Source: CAIUPE01 sp046092445
Lineage (GTDB): Bacteria; Pseudomonadota; Alphaproteobacteria; Rhizobiales; Beijerinckiaceae
Assembly (NCBI GenBank): GCA_046092445.1
Contig: JBJTDR010000076.1
Location: 1-25,528, forward strand
Direction of reading: 5' to 3'
DNA length: 25,528 nt
The translations under genes were made by a program, and so were the position numbers. This document shows, in pieces, positions 7,261 through 14,969 of this stretch. How positions within the stretch are numbered: position 1 is the stretch's first letter; each line of letters begins with the position of its first letter. A model generated the notes under the pieces. The model saw nothing but the letters and a program-made list of their open reading frames with translations, ran no database searches and was not told the DNA's origin.

Positions 7261-7875
7261 TTAGGGGTAAAGGCGGTGCTTGGTCCAGTCTCCGTTTGGC
7301 TCGGCGCGCGAGAAGGTGATGCGGTCGTGCAGGCGGAAGGGGCGGTCATGCCAGAACTCGATGGCGACGGGCATGATGCGAAAGCCTGTCCAGTGCGGCG
7401 GGCGAGGCACGGTGCCGACGGCATATTTTGCGGCGTTGACGGCAACGGCCTTCTCGAGTGCGAAACGGCTTTCGAGCGGACGGGATTGCTGGCTGGCCCA
7501 TGCGCCGATGCGGCTATCGCGCGGGCGGCTCTGGAAATAGGCGTCGGCCTCGGCATCGCTGACCTGCTCGACCGGGCCGCGAACACGCACTTGGCGATGC
7601 AGGCTCTTCCAGTGGAACACAATGGCTGCCTTTCGGGAGGCGAGTAGCTGCGTGCCCTTCGCGGAGCCGGTATTGGTGTAGAAAACGAAGCCTTGCGGAT
7701 CATAACCCTTCATCAGCACCATGCGGACATCCGGCATGCCTGCGGGATCAACGGTGGCGAGTGCCATGGCGTTCGGATCATTGGGTTCGGATGCCGTGGC
7801 GTCGTCAAACCATTGCCGGAACAGTTCGAAGGGCTCTTGCGCCTTGGTGAAGTCACTGTCTGTTAAGGGTTCCAC
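7261..7875 (-). CDS. pdxH: Pyridoxamine/pyridoxine 5'-phosphate oxidase
   Basis: PdxH is an FMN enzyme that oxidises pyridoxamine or pyridoxine phosphate to pyridoxal 5'-phosphate, the last step of vitamin B6 cofactor synthesis. The core is unmistakable: ALATVD, VRMVLMKGYD and FVFYTNTGSAKG, then the HWKSLHRQVRVRG segment, SRPRDSRIGAWASQQS and the C-terminal IEFWHDRPFRLHDR and HRLYP. The start is not certain. The frame stays open up to an ATG at 8061, but that would add 62 unconserved residues and overlap the divergent lipoprotein gene. A GTG at 7875 with GGAAA upstream gives 204 residues beginning just before LTDSDFTKAQEPF, where alphaproteobacterial PdxH proteins normally begin, so I prefer it. 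It is probably first in an operon with SDR and Nudix genes. Confidence 0.93.
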   Translation of the reverse strand: MEPLTDSDFTKAQEPFELFRQWFDDATASEPNDPNAMALATVDPAGMPDVRMVLMKGYDPQGFVFYTNTGSAKGTQLLASRKAAIVFHWKSLHRQVRVRGPVEQVSDAEADAYFQSRPRDSRIGAWASQQSRPLESRFALEKAVAVNAAKYAVGTVPRPPHWTGFRIMPVAIEFWHDRPFRLHDRITFSRAEPNGDWTKHRLYP

Positions 7876-7929
7876 TATAAATTTTCCGGCTGATTGATCG
7901 TGTTCTGATGAACGGACCTTTAGAGTATC

Positions 7930-8427
7930 ATGCGTCAGGTGGGTGAAGTCTCTATAGCAAAGTCGAGCGAAATTGAAACGAATGGTTTGCAGCTGTGCGC
8001 CAGACATGTTCGTCTTGTCGGCATCTTTGCTATAACATTGCTGCTGGGCGGGTGCGGTCATGACAGTTCACTTTTTGGCACCATTTCCGACTCGATGATG
8101 CCACTCACGACAGGTTCGATCGTGAAAAGTTCAACGCCGCTCTCGGGAGAATTGACACCGCACGATTGGTCGATTGCGAACCCCGCTCTGACGGCTGCCC
8201 TCGAGTCCGACATCGGCGAACGCATTAAATGGACCGACCGTGAAGCACGCAGAAGCGGTGACTTCATGGCAATCGGTGGTCTCTCCGTTTACAATGATAT
8301 CTTGTGTCGCTCATTCGAGGCGCGTCTTGTCGCCGATGGAACGGCGACCCTGAAAATCAGAGGCATCGCCTGCCGCGGGGTAGCGGGTACGTGGAGAGTG
8401 ATCGAGGATCATAGTGCGACCCTCTGA
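7930..8427 (+). CDS. Small lipoprotein, 17 kDa surface antigen-like
   Basis: The 165-residue product has a hydrophobic segment ending in a lipobox (ITLLLGGC, Cys42), so it is probably exported and lipid-anchored. The C-terminal half (IKWTDREARRSGDF..., then CRSFEARL and RGIACRGVAGTW) resembles the Rickettsia-type 17 kDa/RT0821 surface antigen domain common in alphaproteobacteria; this is recognition from memory, not a search. With the ATG at 7930 the signal region is long (41 residues before the Cys). A TTG at 7987 would give a more typical 22-residue signal but has a weak ribosome-binding site. It is divergent from pdxH. Function is unknown; an outer-membrane structural role is the usual guess. 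Confidence 0.75.
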   Translation: MRQVGEVSIAKSSEIETNGLQLCARHVRLVGIFAITLLLGGCGHDSSLFGTISDSMMPLTTGSIVKSSTPLSGELTPHDWSIANPALTAALESDIGERIKWTDREARRSGDFMAIGGLSVYNDILCRSFEARLVADGTATLKIRGIACRGVAGTWRVIEDHSATL

Positions 8428-8535
8428 CCTGATGCGCTTCAGCATTTGACCAATATTGCGAATTGATATGACAAACGCCATATAGAGAGCGAATGAAGTA
8501 TCTCGAAAATCAGACACGCACCCGCAAGGTCCAGC

Positions 8536-9456
8536 ATGCGCGATCCCTACACTGTTCTGGGTGTTCCCAAATCCGCCGCGGAGGCAGATATCAAACGAGC
8601 CTTCCGCAAGCTCGCGAAGTCCCTCCACCCCGACTACAATGTCAATGATCCGAAGGCGAAGGAAAAATTTTCGGAGCTGAACAGTGCCTATGAAATTCTG
8701 GGCGATGCCGAAAAGCGGAAGCAGTTTGATAGCGGAGAAATTGATGCGCAGGGCAAGCCGAAGCATCCCGGTTTTGGCGGACATGGGTTCGATCCATGGG
8801 GCGGGCGTCACGCGGGAGCGGGACGCGGTGCGGGCTTTCAGGCTGGCGGATTTGATGCCTCCGATATTTTTGCGGATTTCTTTCGGGCAGGTCGTGGCGG
8901 TGCTGGTTTCAATACCGGTACGCGTCGGAGGCAACCTGCACCCGGCGCCGATGTCAGAATTGACTCGACGATTTCATTTTCGGATGCGCTGAAGGGAACG
9001 AAGGTTCGTGTCACGCTCCCGTCGGGTAAAACAATCGAAGTGGCAGTGCCTGCCGGTGTAACCGAGGGCAAAGTCATCAGATTGAAACAACAGGGGATGC
9101 CGAGCGCCGAGGGCGGGCCGCATGGCGATGCCTTTGTGACCGTACATGTGGCCGGAGACTCTCGGTTTGTAACGGAGGGCAAAAATCTCCGGGTGCGCGT
9201 GCTGGTTCCGCTAGAAGATGCGGTTCTTGGCGGCAAGGTGCTTGTGCCGACGCTTGAGGGAACGGTTGAAATTTCTGTGCCACCCTATAGCTCGACCGGG
9301 CAGACCTTGCGATTGCGCGGCAAGGGCTTACCCTCCGAATCAGGTGCCGGTGATCTCTTGGTGACCATCGACGTCATCCTGCCGAAAACACCGGATCTGG
9401 AGTTGGAAGTACTGATGAGACGTTGGCGGGACAATAAGCCGAGACAACGACCGTAG
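8536..9456 (+). CDS. J-domain co-chaperone, CbpA-like DnaJ
   Basis: The 306-residue protein begins with a J domain (residues 1-70) carrying the HPD motif in KSLHPDYNV that stimulates the ATPase of DnaK. A Gly/Phe-rich linker follows (about 75-130, GFGGHGFDPWGGRHAG...), and then the two beta-rich substrate-binding domains typical of DnaJ C-terminal regions. The Cys-rich zinc domain of true DnaJ is absent, which makes it a class II or CbpA-type protein. The ATG at 8536 has AAGG upstream. The MOSC gene follows 34 bases later and may be co-transcribed. The 108-base upstream gap has a weak TTGCGA...ATATAG pair at about 8457-8480 that I would not rely on. Confidence 0.92.
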   Translation: MRDPYTVLGVPKSAAEADIKRAFRKLAKSLHPDYNVNDPKAKEKFSELNSAYEILGDAEKRKQFDSGEIDAQGKPKHPGFGGHGFDPWGGRHAGAGRGAGFQAGGFDASDIFADFFRAGRGGAGFNTGTRRRQPAPGADVRIDSTISFSDALKGTKVRVTLPSGKTIEVAVPAGVTEGKVIRLKQQGMPSAEGGPHGDAFVTVHVAGDSRFVTEGKNLRVRVLVPLEDAVLGGKVLVPTLEGTVEISVPPYSSTGQTLRLRGKGLPSESGAGDLLVTIDVILPKTPDLELEVLMRRWRDNKPRQRP

Positions 9457-9490
9457 AAATTGCAGGGGCGTTGCGGCGGGGGAAGTTTGA

Positions 9491-10111
9491 ATGGCCATAC
9501 TCGAGAAAATCGCGGTTGAGGGACGCGTTGAGGCATGTCTCGTAAACCCTGACCGGAATACCGGACTTGAAAAAGCGCGATGCGATTCGTTAACGATTAT
9601 GTTTGACGGCATTGCGGGCGATTGCCATTCGAGCCGGATTATGGCGTCGGACAGCCGGACACTGAAGCAATATGTGCGCGGAACTCAGATCAGTAACAGC
9701 CGTCAAGTGTCGATTGTATCGGTTGAGGAATTGGCGCTGATTGCCGCCGATCTCGGTATAGCAGAGGTCTTGCCTGAATGGGTGGGCGCAAATCTTCTCG
9801 TTTCGGGAATTCCCGATTTTACGCTGCTGCCACCATCGACGCGGATGATGTTTTCATCGGGTGCGACATTAATTGTCGATCTTGAAAACCAGCCTTGCAG
9901 GTACCCCGCAGATGTCATTGAAACCTATCATCCCGGGCACGGACGAGCGTTTCCGACGGTTGCGACGCATCGCCGGGGGATTGTCGCAAGAGTGGAACGA
10001 GAGGGAATGATCAGGAATGGTGACACGATCACGCTGTTCATTCCGCCGCAACGGATTTACGGGCACGCCAAGCCTGCACCCGCAAAAGGGCAAACCAACG
10101 TGACGGCCTAG
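9491..10111 (+). CDS. MOSC-domain protein
   Basis: The 206-residue protein fits a stand-alone MOSC domain, the sulfur-carrier fold related to the C-terminus of molybdenum cofactor sulfurase. Visible features are the central SNSRQVSIVSVEELALIA segment, the PEWVGANLLVSGIPDF segment and the conserved Cys in LENQPCRYP at about residue 137, proposed in this family to carry persulfide sulfur. The C-terminal GIVARVEREGMIRNGD is also typical. No molybdopterin genes are adjacent, so the partner is unknown. A GGGGGAAG ribosome-binding site precedes the ATG. Its TAG stop overlaps the TAG stop of convergent kup in the palindrome CTAG at 10108-10111. Confidence 0.88.
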   Translation: MAILEKIAVEGRVEACLVNPDRNTGLEKARCDSLTIMFDGIAGDCHSSRIMASDSRTLKQYVRGTQISNSRQVSIVSVEELALIAADLGIAEVLPEWVGANLLVSGIPDFTLLPPSTRMMFSSGATLIVDLENQPCRYPADVIETYHPGHGRAFPTVATHRRGIVARVEREGMIRNGDTITLFIPPQRIYGHAKPAPAKGQTNVTA

Positions 10112-12054
10112 ACGGTCACCTGCGTTCCGACTTCAACAACGCGTCCGGTCGGGATCTGGAAAAAGCTGGTTGCATCGACTGCATTACGGGCAAGGCCGAT
10201 GAACAATCGATCCTGCCAAAGCGGCATGCCGGAATGAGCGGCTACCTTGATCGAGCGTCGTGAAACGAAAAACGATGTCGACATGATATCGAAAATCCAA
10301 CCATGCTTCCGCGCGATCGCCAGACCGCGCGGGACGTTGGGGGTTTCCATGTAGCCAAATTTCATACAGACCTTGCTGAAATGGGGACTTATCTGCTCGA
10401 TCTGGACACGGGTTTCATCGTTGACACGCGGCGTGTCGACGGTTGTGACCGTGAGGATGACGTTTTTTTCGTGCAGGATCTTGTTATGTTTCAAATTATG
10501 CAGCAGCGAGGTGGGAGCTGAATTGGGATCACTCGTCAAGAATACGGCGGTACCGGCAACAAAATGGGGAGGACGTTTCTCCAGGCTTCTGATCAAATCG
10601 CCGAGCGGCACCTCTCCCTGCCGTGTTTTCTCCGCAAGAATACGAGTCCCCTGGCGCCATGTCACCATGAGGACCACCAGCCCTACGGCAAATGCAAGCG
10701 GAACGTAGGCCCCCTCAAACAATTTCAGCATATTGGCAGAAAAGAACGTCAGATCGATCAACAGAAAAGGCATGACCAGCGCGGCGGCAGCAGCGGCATT
10801 CCATTTCCACAGGCGCCAGATTACGATGAATGCGAGCGTCGCATCAACGACCATCGTTGTTGTGACGGCTATGCCATAGGCAGATGCGAGTGCCGTTGAC
10901 GTCTTAAAAACGATTACCAGCAGCACAACGCCGATCAGCAGCAGCGAATTGATCTGCGGCAGATAAATCTGGCCTGCATGCGACTCGGACGTGAAGCGAA
11001 TCTCCATCCGAGGCAGGAGGCCGAGTTGAACCGCCTGGCGGGTGAGCGAAAATGCTCCGGTGATCACTGCCTGACTGGCAATGACCGTTGCAGCGGTTGC
11101 CATGAGCACGACCGGAACGGTGGCCCAGTCGGGGTAGAGCTGGAAAAACGGGCTCGTGGCGGCTTCGGGATGGGCCAGAACCAATGCACCCTGTCCGAAA
11201 TAATTTAGAATGAGGCACGGAAAAACAAAGCATAACCATGCCATGCGGATCGGAATTTTTCCAAAATGTCCAAGATCCGCGTAGAGCGCCTCCCCGCCGG
11301 TGACGGCAAGAAAGACAGCACCCAGTGTGATGAGGCCGATGACCTTGTGTTCGATGACAAAGAAAAATCCGTGCAGCGGATTGAGTGCGGATAGCACGTC
11401 GAGGTCATCGCTGATGTGCATGATGCCACCTGCAGCAAGCATCAGAAACCAGAGAACCATGACGGGACCGAAAAACGATGCCATCCGGGCTGTACCACGG
11501 CTCTGGACCGCGAACAGAGCAATCAGAATGAACAGAGTGATCGGGATTACATAGGGACCGAAAGCGGGCGTTATCAGCTTGACGCCTTCGACAGCGGAAA
11601 GCACCGAAATGGCGGGCGTGATGATCGAGTCGCCATAAAACATGGCTGCCCCGATGACTCCTAGAAAAAACACGAGGTTCTTGCCGCGCCCGAGAGCTCG
11701 CTGACACAGTGCCATGAGTGACAAGGTTCCACCTTCGCCATTATTGTCGGCACGCAGGAGGATCAAGACATATTTGGCTGTCACAACGAGAACGAGCGCC
11801 CAGACGATAAGCGACAAAACCCCGAGCACTGCCTCGCGCGGGATCGGCGGAATCGTTCCGTCCGCAGCAACGTGATGGGCACCTACGGCAGCAAGCAGTG
11901 CTTCGCGAAAAGCATAGAGCGGACTCGTCCCGATATCGCCGAATACAACACCGATACTACCGATGGCCAGCGACCAGAAGTGGCGCTGATGGACGGCCTG
12001 GTGCTGCTCCGGAACAGGGTGCGAAGCGATGTCGGATGAGTATTCGTGAGGCAT
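10108..12054 (-). CDS. kup: Low-affinity potassium uptake permease Kup
   Basis: Kup (TrkD) is an inner-membrane potassium-proton symporter. The 648-residue protein has about twelve hydrophobic segments in its first 450 residues, starting with the family hallmark GSIGVVFGDIGTSPLYA (about 32-48) and including GGEALYADLGHFG (about 270-282), and a soluble C-terminal domain containing TAVFLTSDPN. Length is close to the 620-640 usual for bacterial members. I chose the ATG at 12054; the frame is open to a TTG at 12129, which adds 25 residues. Upstream, the 228-base gap to the divergent fabI holds two TGATCA palindromes at 12130-12135 and 12169-12174, of unknown meaning. The 3' end overlaps the MOSC gene by four bases. 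Confidence 0.95.
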   Translation of the reverse strand: MPHEYSSDIASHPVPEQHQAVHQRHFWSLAIGSIGVVFGDIGTSPLYAFREALLAAVGAHHVAADGTIPPIPREAVLGVLSLIVWALVLVVTAKYVLILLRADNNGEGGTLSLMALCQRALGRGKNLVFFLGVIGAAMFYGDSIITPAISVLSAVEGVKLITPAFGPYVIPITLFILIALFAVQSRGTARMASFFGPVMVLWFLMLAAGGIMHISDDLDVLSALNPLHGFFFVIEHKVIGLITLGAVFLAVTGGEALYADLGHFGKIPIRMAWLCFVFPCLILNYFGQGALVLAHPEAATSPFFQLYPDWATVPVVLMATAATVIASQAVITGAFSLTRQAVQLGLLPRMEIRFTSESHAGQIYLPQINSLLLIGVVLLVIVFKTSTALASAYGIAVTTTMVVDATLAFIVIWRLWKWNAAAAAALVMPFLLIDLTFFSANMLKLFEGAYVPLAFAVGLVVLMVTWRQGTRILAEKTRQGEVPLGDLIRSLEKRPPHFVAGTAVFLTSDPNSAPTSLLHNLKHNKILHEKNVILTVTTVDTPRVNDETRVQIEQISPHFSKVCMKFGYMETPNVPRGLAIARKHGWIFDIMSTSFFVSRRSIKVAAHSGMPLWQDRLFIGLARNAVDATSFFQIPTGRVVEVGTQVTV

Positions 12055-12282
12055 GACTTCTTGTGAATGGTCGCCGATCAGCCTCGGCGTGCGGCTTATA
12101 TCATTTTCTGGTGGAGTTACTAGAGCCAATGATCATCGTTTGCACGTGTAACGCTCGGTGATGAAAATTGATCATGTACTATCAACAGGCCTAACGCTTA
12201 AGACTTCCGATTTCCACAACCTTCAGCTAAGTAGTCTGACCAGTGTAATCATCCTGCTATTCAACTCGGATCTTCAAATCGT

Positions 12283-13113
12283 ATGGACTCAGATCGAACT
12301 GCCGCACGACCAATCCTCGAAGGCAAGCGAGGGCTTATCATGGGCCTCGCCAATAACCGCTCGATCGCCTGGGGGATTGCCCAGTCTGCACGCGCAAACG
12401 GCGCCGAGCTCGCGTTCACCTATCAGGGTGAAGCGCTTGAAAAGCGGGTGCGCCCGCTCGCCGAAGAGCTCGGCGGTGTCGTCGTCGGCCATTGCGATGT
12501 GACAGATCCTGCATCAATCGATGCAGTTTTCGATGTCGTGAAACAAAAATGGGGCACGATTGATTTTGTCGTGCATTGTATCGCGTTCTCGGACAAGGAC
12601 GAATTGACCGGTCGTTATATTGAAACGTCGGAAGCCAACTTCACAAAATCGCTGCTGATTTCATGTTATTCATTCACAGCTGTGGCGCAGCGGGCAGAAA
12701 AATTGATGCCGAATGGCGGCTCGCTTTTGACGCTGACCTACTACGGTGCCGAAAAATGGATGCCGCATTACAATGTGATGGGTGTCGCAAAAGCAGCGCT
12801 CGAAGCTTCCGTGCGGTATCTCGCTGCCGATCTCGGACCGAAAAATATTCGAGTAAATGCGGTCTCGGCTGGCCCGATCAAGACCTTGGCAGCCTCGGGA
12901 ATTGGTGATTTCCGCTATATTCTGAAGTGGAACGAGTATAATTCGCCGCTGCGCCGGACGGTTACAATCGAGGAAGTCGGCGATAGTTCGGTGTTTTTGC
13001 TGTCGGATATGGCCCGCGGGATTACGGGCGAAATCCAGCATGTGGATGCGGGATATCATATCGTCGGGATGAAAAACCCGGAAGCACCGGACATTACACT
13101 CGACAAGGGCTGA
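12283..13113 (+). CDS. fabI: Enoyl-[acyl-carrier-protein] reductase (NADH)
   Basis: FabI reduces trans-2-enoyl-ACP in the last step of each fatty-acid elongation cycle. The 276-residue protein has the FabI-type cofactor motif GLANNRSIAWGIA (about 21-33), DVTDPASID, the VHCIAFSDKDEL segment, the YYGAEKWMPHYNVMGVAK active site with Tyr-x6-Lys spacing, and the VSAGPIKTLAASGI substrate loop. These separate it from ordinary SDR proteins. It is the target of triclosan and related inhibitors in other bacteria (family knowledge). A histidine phosphatase gene starts five bases after its stop, and aroC and ribB follow, so a longer operon is possible. Confidence 0.96.
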   Translation: MDSDRTAARPILEGKRGLIMGLANNRSIAWGIAQSARANGAELAFTYQGEALEKRVRPLAEELGGVVVGHCDVTDPASIDAVFDVVKQKWGTIDFVVHCIAFSDKDELTGRYIETSEANFTKSLLISCYSFTAVAQRAEKLMPNGGSLLTLTYYGAEKWMPHYNVMGVAKAALEASVRYLAADLGPKNIRVNAVSAGPIKTLAASGIGDFRYILKWNEYNSPLRRTVTIEEVGDSSVFLLSDMARGITGEIQHVDAGYHIVGMKNPEAPDITLDKG

Positions 13114-13118
13114 CGGGG

Positions 13119-13706
13119 ATGACGTCCCTGCCCCGTATTTTGTTTGTCCGACATGGCGAGACTGACTGGAACGCCGAAGGCCGGTTACAGGGGCAGAAGG
13201 ATACGCCGCTCAATGCACTTGGTCGTGTGCAGGCGGAAGAAGCGGGGCGTCGACTTGGAACGCTCGCTTCCAATATCGATGCCCTCCCCTGGATTGTCAG
13301 TCCGCTTTCGCGGACGCGGGAGACGGCAGAAATCGCCCGGAAAGCGTTGAGCCTTGATCCCACCGAGTTCGTGCTCGAAGAACGGGCGAAGGAACTGACT
13401 TTCGGTAGCTGGGAAGGCTACACTTGGAAGGAACTTCGGAAGCAGGACGCGAACGCCGAAAAGCGAAGGGCTGCCGATAAATGGGAGTTCGTTCCGCCCA
13501 AAGGTGAGAGCTATGCGATGCTTGCCAACCGGCTGAAGCCTTGGATCGAGACGATTACCGTCGAGAGCGTGATTGTTTCGCATGGTGGCGTGGCACGCGC
13601 GCTGATGGCAATGATTGGCGGAATGACGACTGATACGGCGCCGCAGCAGGATGTGTGGCAAGGGCGTGTCTTGGTTTTCGAGGCGGGCGGCTGCCGCTGG
13701 GTGTGA
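13119..13706 (+). CDS. Histidine phosphatase family protein (phosphoglycerate mutase-like)
   Basis: The 195-residue protein is a branch 1 histidine phosphatase. It has the RHGETDWN motif at about residues 9-16 with the phosphorylated His, followed by GRLQGQKDTPLNALGR, the SPLSRTRETAEI segment with the second Arg, a likely acid Glu in KELTFGSWEG, and the second catalytic His in VSHGG. It is shorter than cofactor-dependent phosphoglycerate mutase (about 230-250) and more like GpmB, PhoE or CobC phosphatases, so a phosphatase role is likelier than glycolysis. The true substrate cannot be told. It follows fabI by five bases and is preceded by a GGGGAT Shine-Dalgarno-like sequence. Confidence 0.9.
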   Translation: MTSLPRILFVRHGETDWNAEGRLQGQKDTPLNALGRVQAEEAGRRLGTLASNIDALPWIVSPLSRTRETAEIARKALSLDPTEFVLEERAKELTFGSWEGYTWKELRKQDANAEKRRAADKWEFVPPKGESYAMLANRLKPWIETITVESVIVSHGGVARALMAMIGGMTTDTAPQQDVWQGRVLVFEAGGCRWV

Positions 13707-13719
13707 GACAAGGCGGGAT

Positions 13720-13746
13720 TTGACCCGTTCGGCCAGCGCTTATAAA
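13720..13746 (+). promoter_or_regulatory. Possible promoter for aroC
   Basis: TTGACC (13720-13725) and TATAAA (13741-13746) are separated by 15 bases, slightly short for a sigma70-type promoter. They lie just after the phosphatase stop codon and 28 bases before the aroC ATG. The hexamers are good matches, but the spacing lowers confidence. Confidence 0.4.
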
Positions 13747-13774
13747 AGAATCGTGTCATACGAAAGCGATACCG

Positions 13775-14863
13775 ATGTCTCATAACAGTTTCGGCCATTT
13801 TTTCCGCGTCACCACCTTTGGCGAAAGCCACGGGGTTGCGATTGGCTGCGTGGTGGATGGCTGCCCGCCGCTGATCCGGCTGAAGGAAGCTGATATCCAG
13901 ATCGAGCTTGATCGCCGCAAGCCGGGGCAGTCGCGCTTCACCACGCAGCGGCGCGAGGCTGATCGGGTCAAAATCCTCTCGGGCGTTTTTTCGGATGATC
14001 GCACGCCTGAACAAGTCACGACCGGGACCCCGATTGCATTAATGATTGAGAATACCGACCAGCGTTCGAAAGATTACGGCGATATTCGAGATACCTACCG
14101 ACCGGGACACGCCGATTTCACCTATGATGCGAAATATGGCATTCGCGATTATCGTGGCGGTGGTCGCTCTTCCGCGCGCGAAACGGCGGCGCGGGTTGCA
14201 GCGGGAGCGATTGCCCGCAAGATCATTCCAAACGTCATCATTCGCGGCGCGCTGGTGCAAATGGGACCGCACAAAGTGGATCGTTCGCGATGGGATTGGG
14301 AGCAAGTCCACAACAACCCGTTTTTCTGCCCTGACGCCGAGATGGCGAAGTTCTACGAGGGTTATCTCGACAGCATCCGCAAATCCGGCTCCTCGGTCGG
14401 GGCTGTGATCGAAATCGTCGCTGAAAACGTGCCCGCGGGTTGGGGTGCGCCGATTTATAGCAAGCTTGACGCCGATCTGGCATCCGCTTTCATGGGGATC
14501 AACGCTGTGAAAGGTGTCGAAATCGGCGACGGGTTTGCCGCCGCCAGCCTTACGGGCGAAGAAAACGCCGACGAAATGCGCGCAGGACCTGACGGGAATC
14601 CGCACTTTTTGGCCAATCATGCGGGCGGGATTTTGGGCGGTATTTCAACGGGGCAGCCGATTGTAGCGCGTTTTGCCGTGAAACCGACGTCGTCGATTCT
14701 CACGCCGCGCCAGACGGTTGATAAGACAGGCCATGAGACGGATATTCTCACCAAAGGCCGCCACGACCCGTGCGTGGGTATTCGCGCCGTACCGGTTGGC
14801 GAGGCGATGATGGCGTGTGTGCTGGCGGATCATTTCCTGCGGCATAGGGGGCAGGTAGGGTGA
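13775..14863 (+). CDS. aroC: Chorismate synthase
   Basis: AroC converts 5-enolpyruvylshikimate 3-phosphate to chorismate using reduced FMN, the last shared step of aromatic amino acid and folate synthesis. The 362-residue protein carries all three family signatures: GESHGVAIGCVVDGCPP near the N-terminus, the central DYRGGGRSSARETAARVAAGA, and RAGPDGNPHFLANHAGGILGGIS followed by RHDPCVGIRAVPVGEAM near the C-terminus. Length is normal (about 350-365). Upstream there is a candidate promoter inside the short gap after the phosphatase gene. The riboflavin gene ribB follows after a 106-base AT-rich leader; AroC needs flavin, so the pairing makes sense metabolically, but this is inference. Confidence 0.97.
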   Translation: MSHNSFGHFFRVTTFGESHGVAIGCVVDGCPPLIRLKEADIQIELDRRKPGQSRFTTQRREADRVKILSGVFSDDRTPEQVTTGTPIALMIENTDQRSKDYGDIRDTYRPGHADFTYDAKYGIRDYRGGGRSSARETAARVAAGAIARKIIPNVIIRGALVQMGPHKVDRSRWDWEQVHNNPFFCPDAEMAKFYEGYLDSIRKSGSSVGAVIEIVAENVPAGWGAPIYSKLDADLASAFMGINAVKGVEIGDGFAAASLTGEENADEMRAGPDGNPHFLANHAGGILGGISTGQPIVARFAVKPTSSILTPRQTVDKTGHETDILTKGRHDPCVGIRAVPVGEAMMACVLADHFLRHRGQVG

Positions 14864-14889
14864 GGTTGTCCAGTTGTATCTTATCGAAT

Positions 14890-14908
14890 AATTTAGTTAT
14901 ACTAAATT
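14890..14908. promoter_or_regulatory. Perfect palindrome overlapping a likely -10 element, candidate operator for ribB
   Basis: AATTTAGT (14890-14897) and ACTAAATT (14901-14908) are exact inverted repeats with a three-base centre. The centre and right arm contain TATACT (14898-14903), a good -10 hexamer, with a weaker TTGTAT at 14874-14879 upstream at 18-base spacing. It lies 61 bases before the ribB start in an AT-rich leader. It is not followed by an immediate coding start or by a long T run, so an operator is likelier than a terminator for aroC, though the latter is not excluded. Confidence 0.5.
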
Positions 14909-14969
14909 TTTGAACCATTATTTCCAAAATTGAATTGAAATGAATTCTGGATCGGATTAGATCGCTCCG

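Noticed and set aside
7209..7703. N-terminal extension of the SDR protein by 165 residues
   Set aside because: It would overlap pdxH in another frame; the ATG at 7208 has a good ribosome-binding site and gives a normal SDR length.
12130..12174. Pair of TGATCA palindromes between kup and fabI as an operator
   Set aside because: Six-base palindromes occur by chance, spacing is 39 bases, and no regulator is suggested by context. It is only noted under kup.
12055..12282. tRNA or small gene in the kup-fabI gap
   Set aside because: No cloverleaf pairing, T-loop or CCA-like end was seen; it is a divergent promoter region.
14864..14969. FMN riboswitch in the ribB leader
   Set aside because: The conserved RFN blocks (such as the AGGG...GGGGCGGGGTGAAATTCC type) are absent and the leader is too short and AT-rich.
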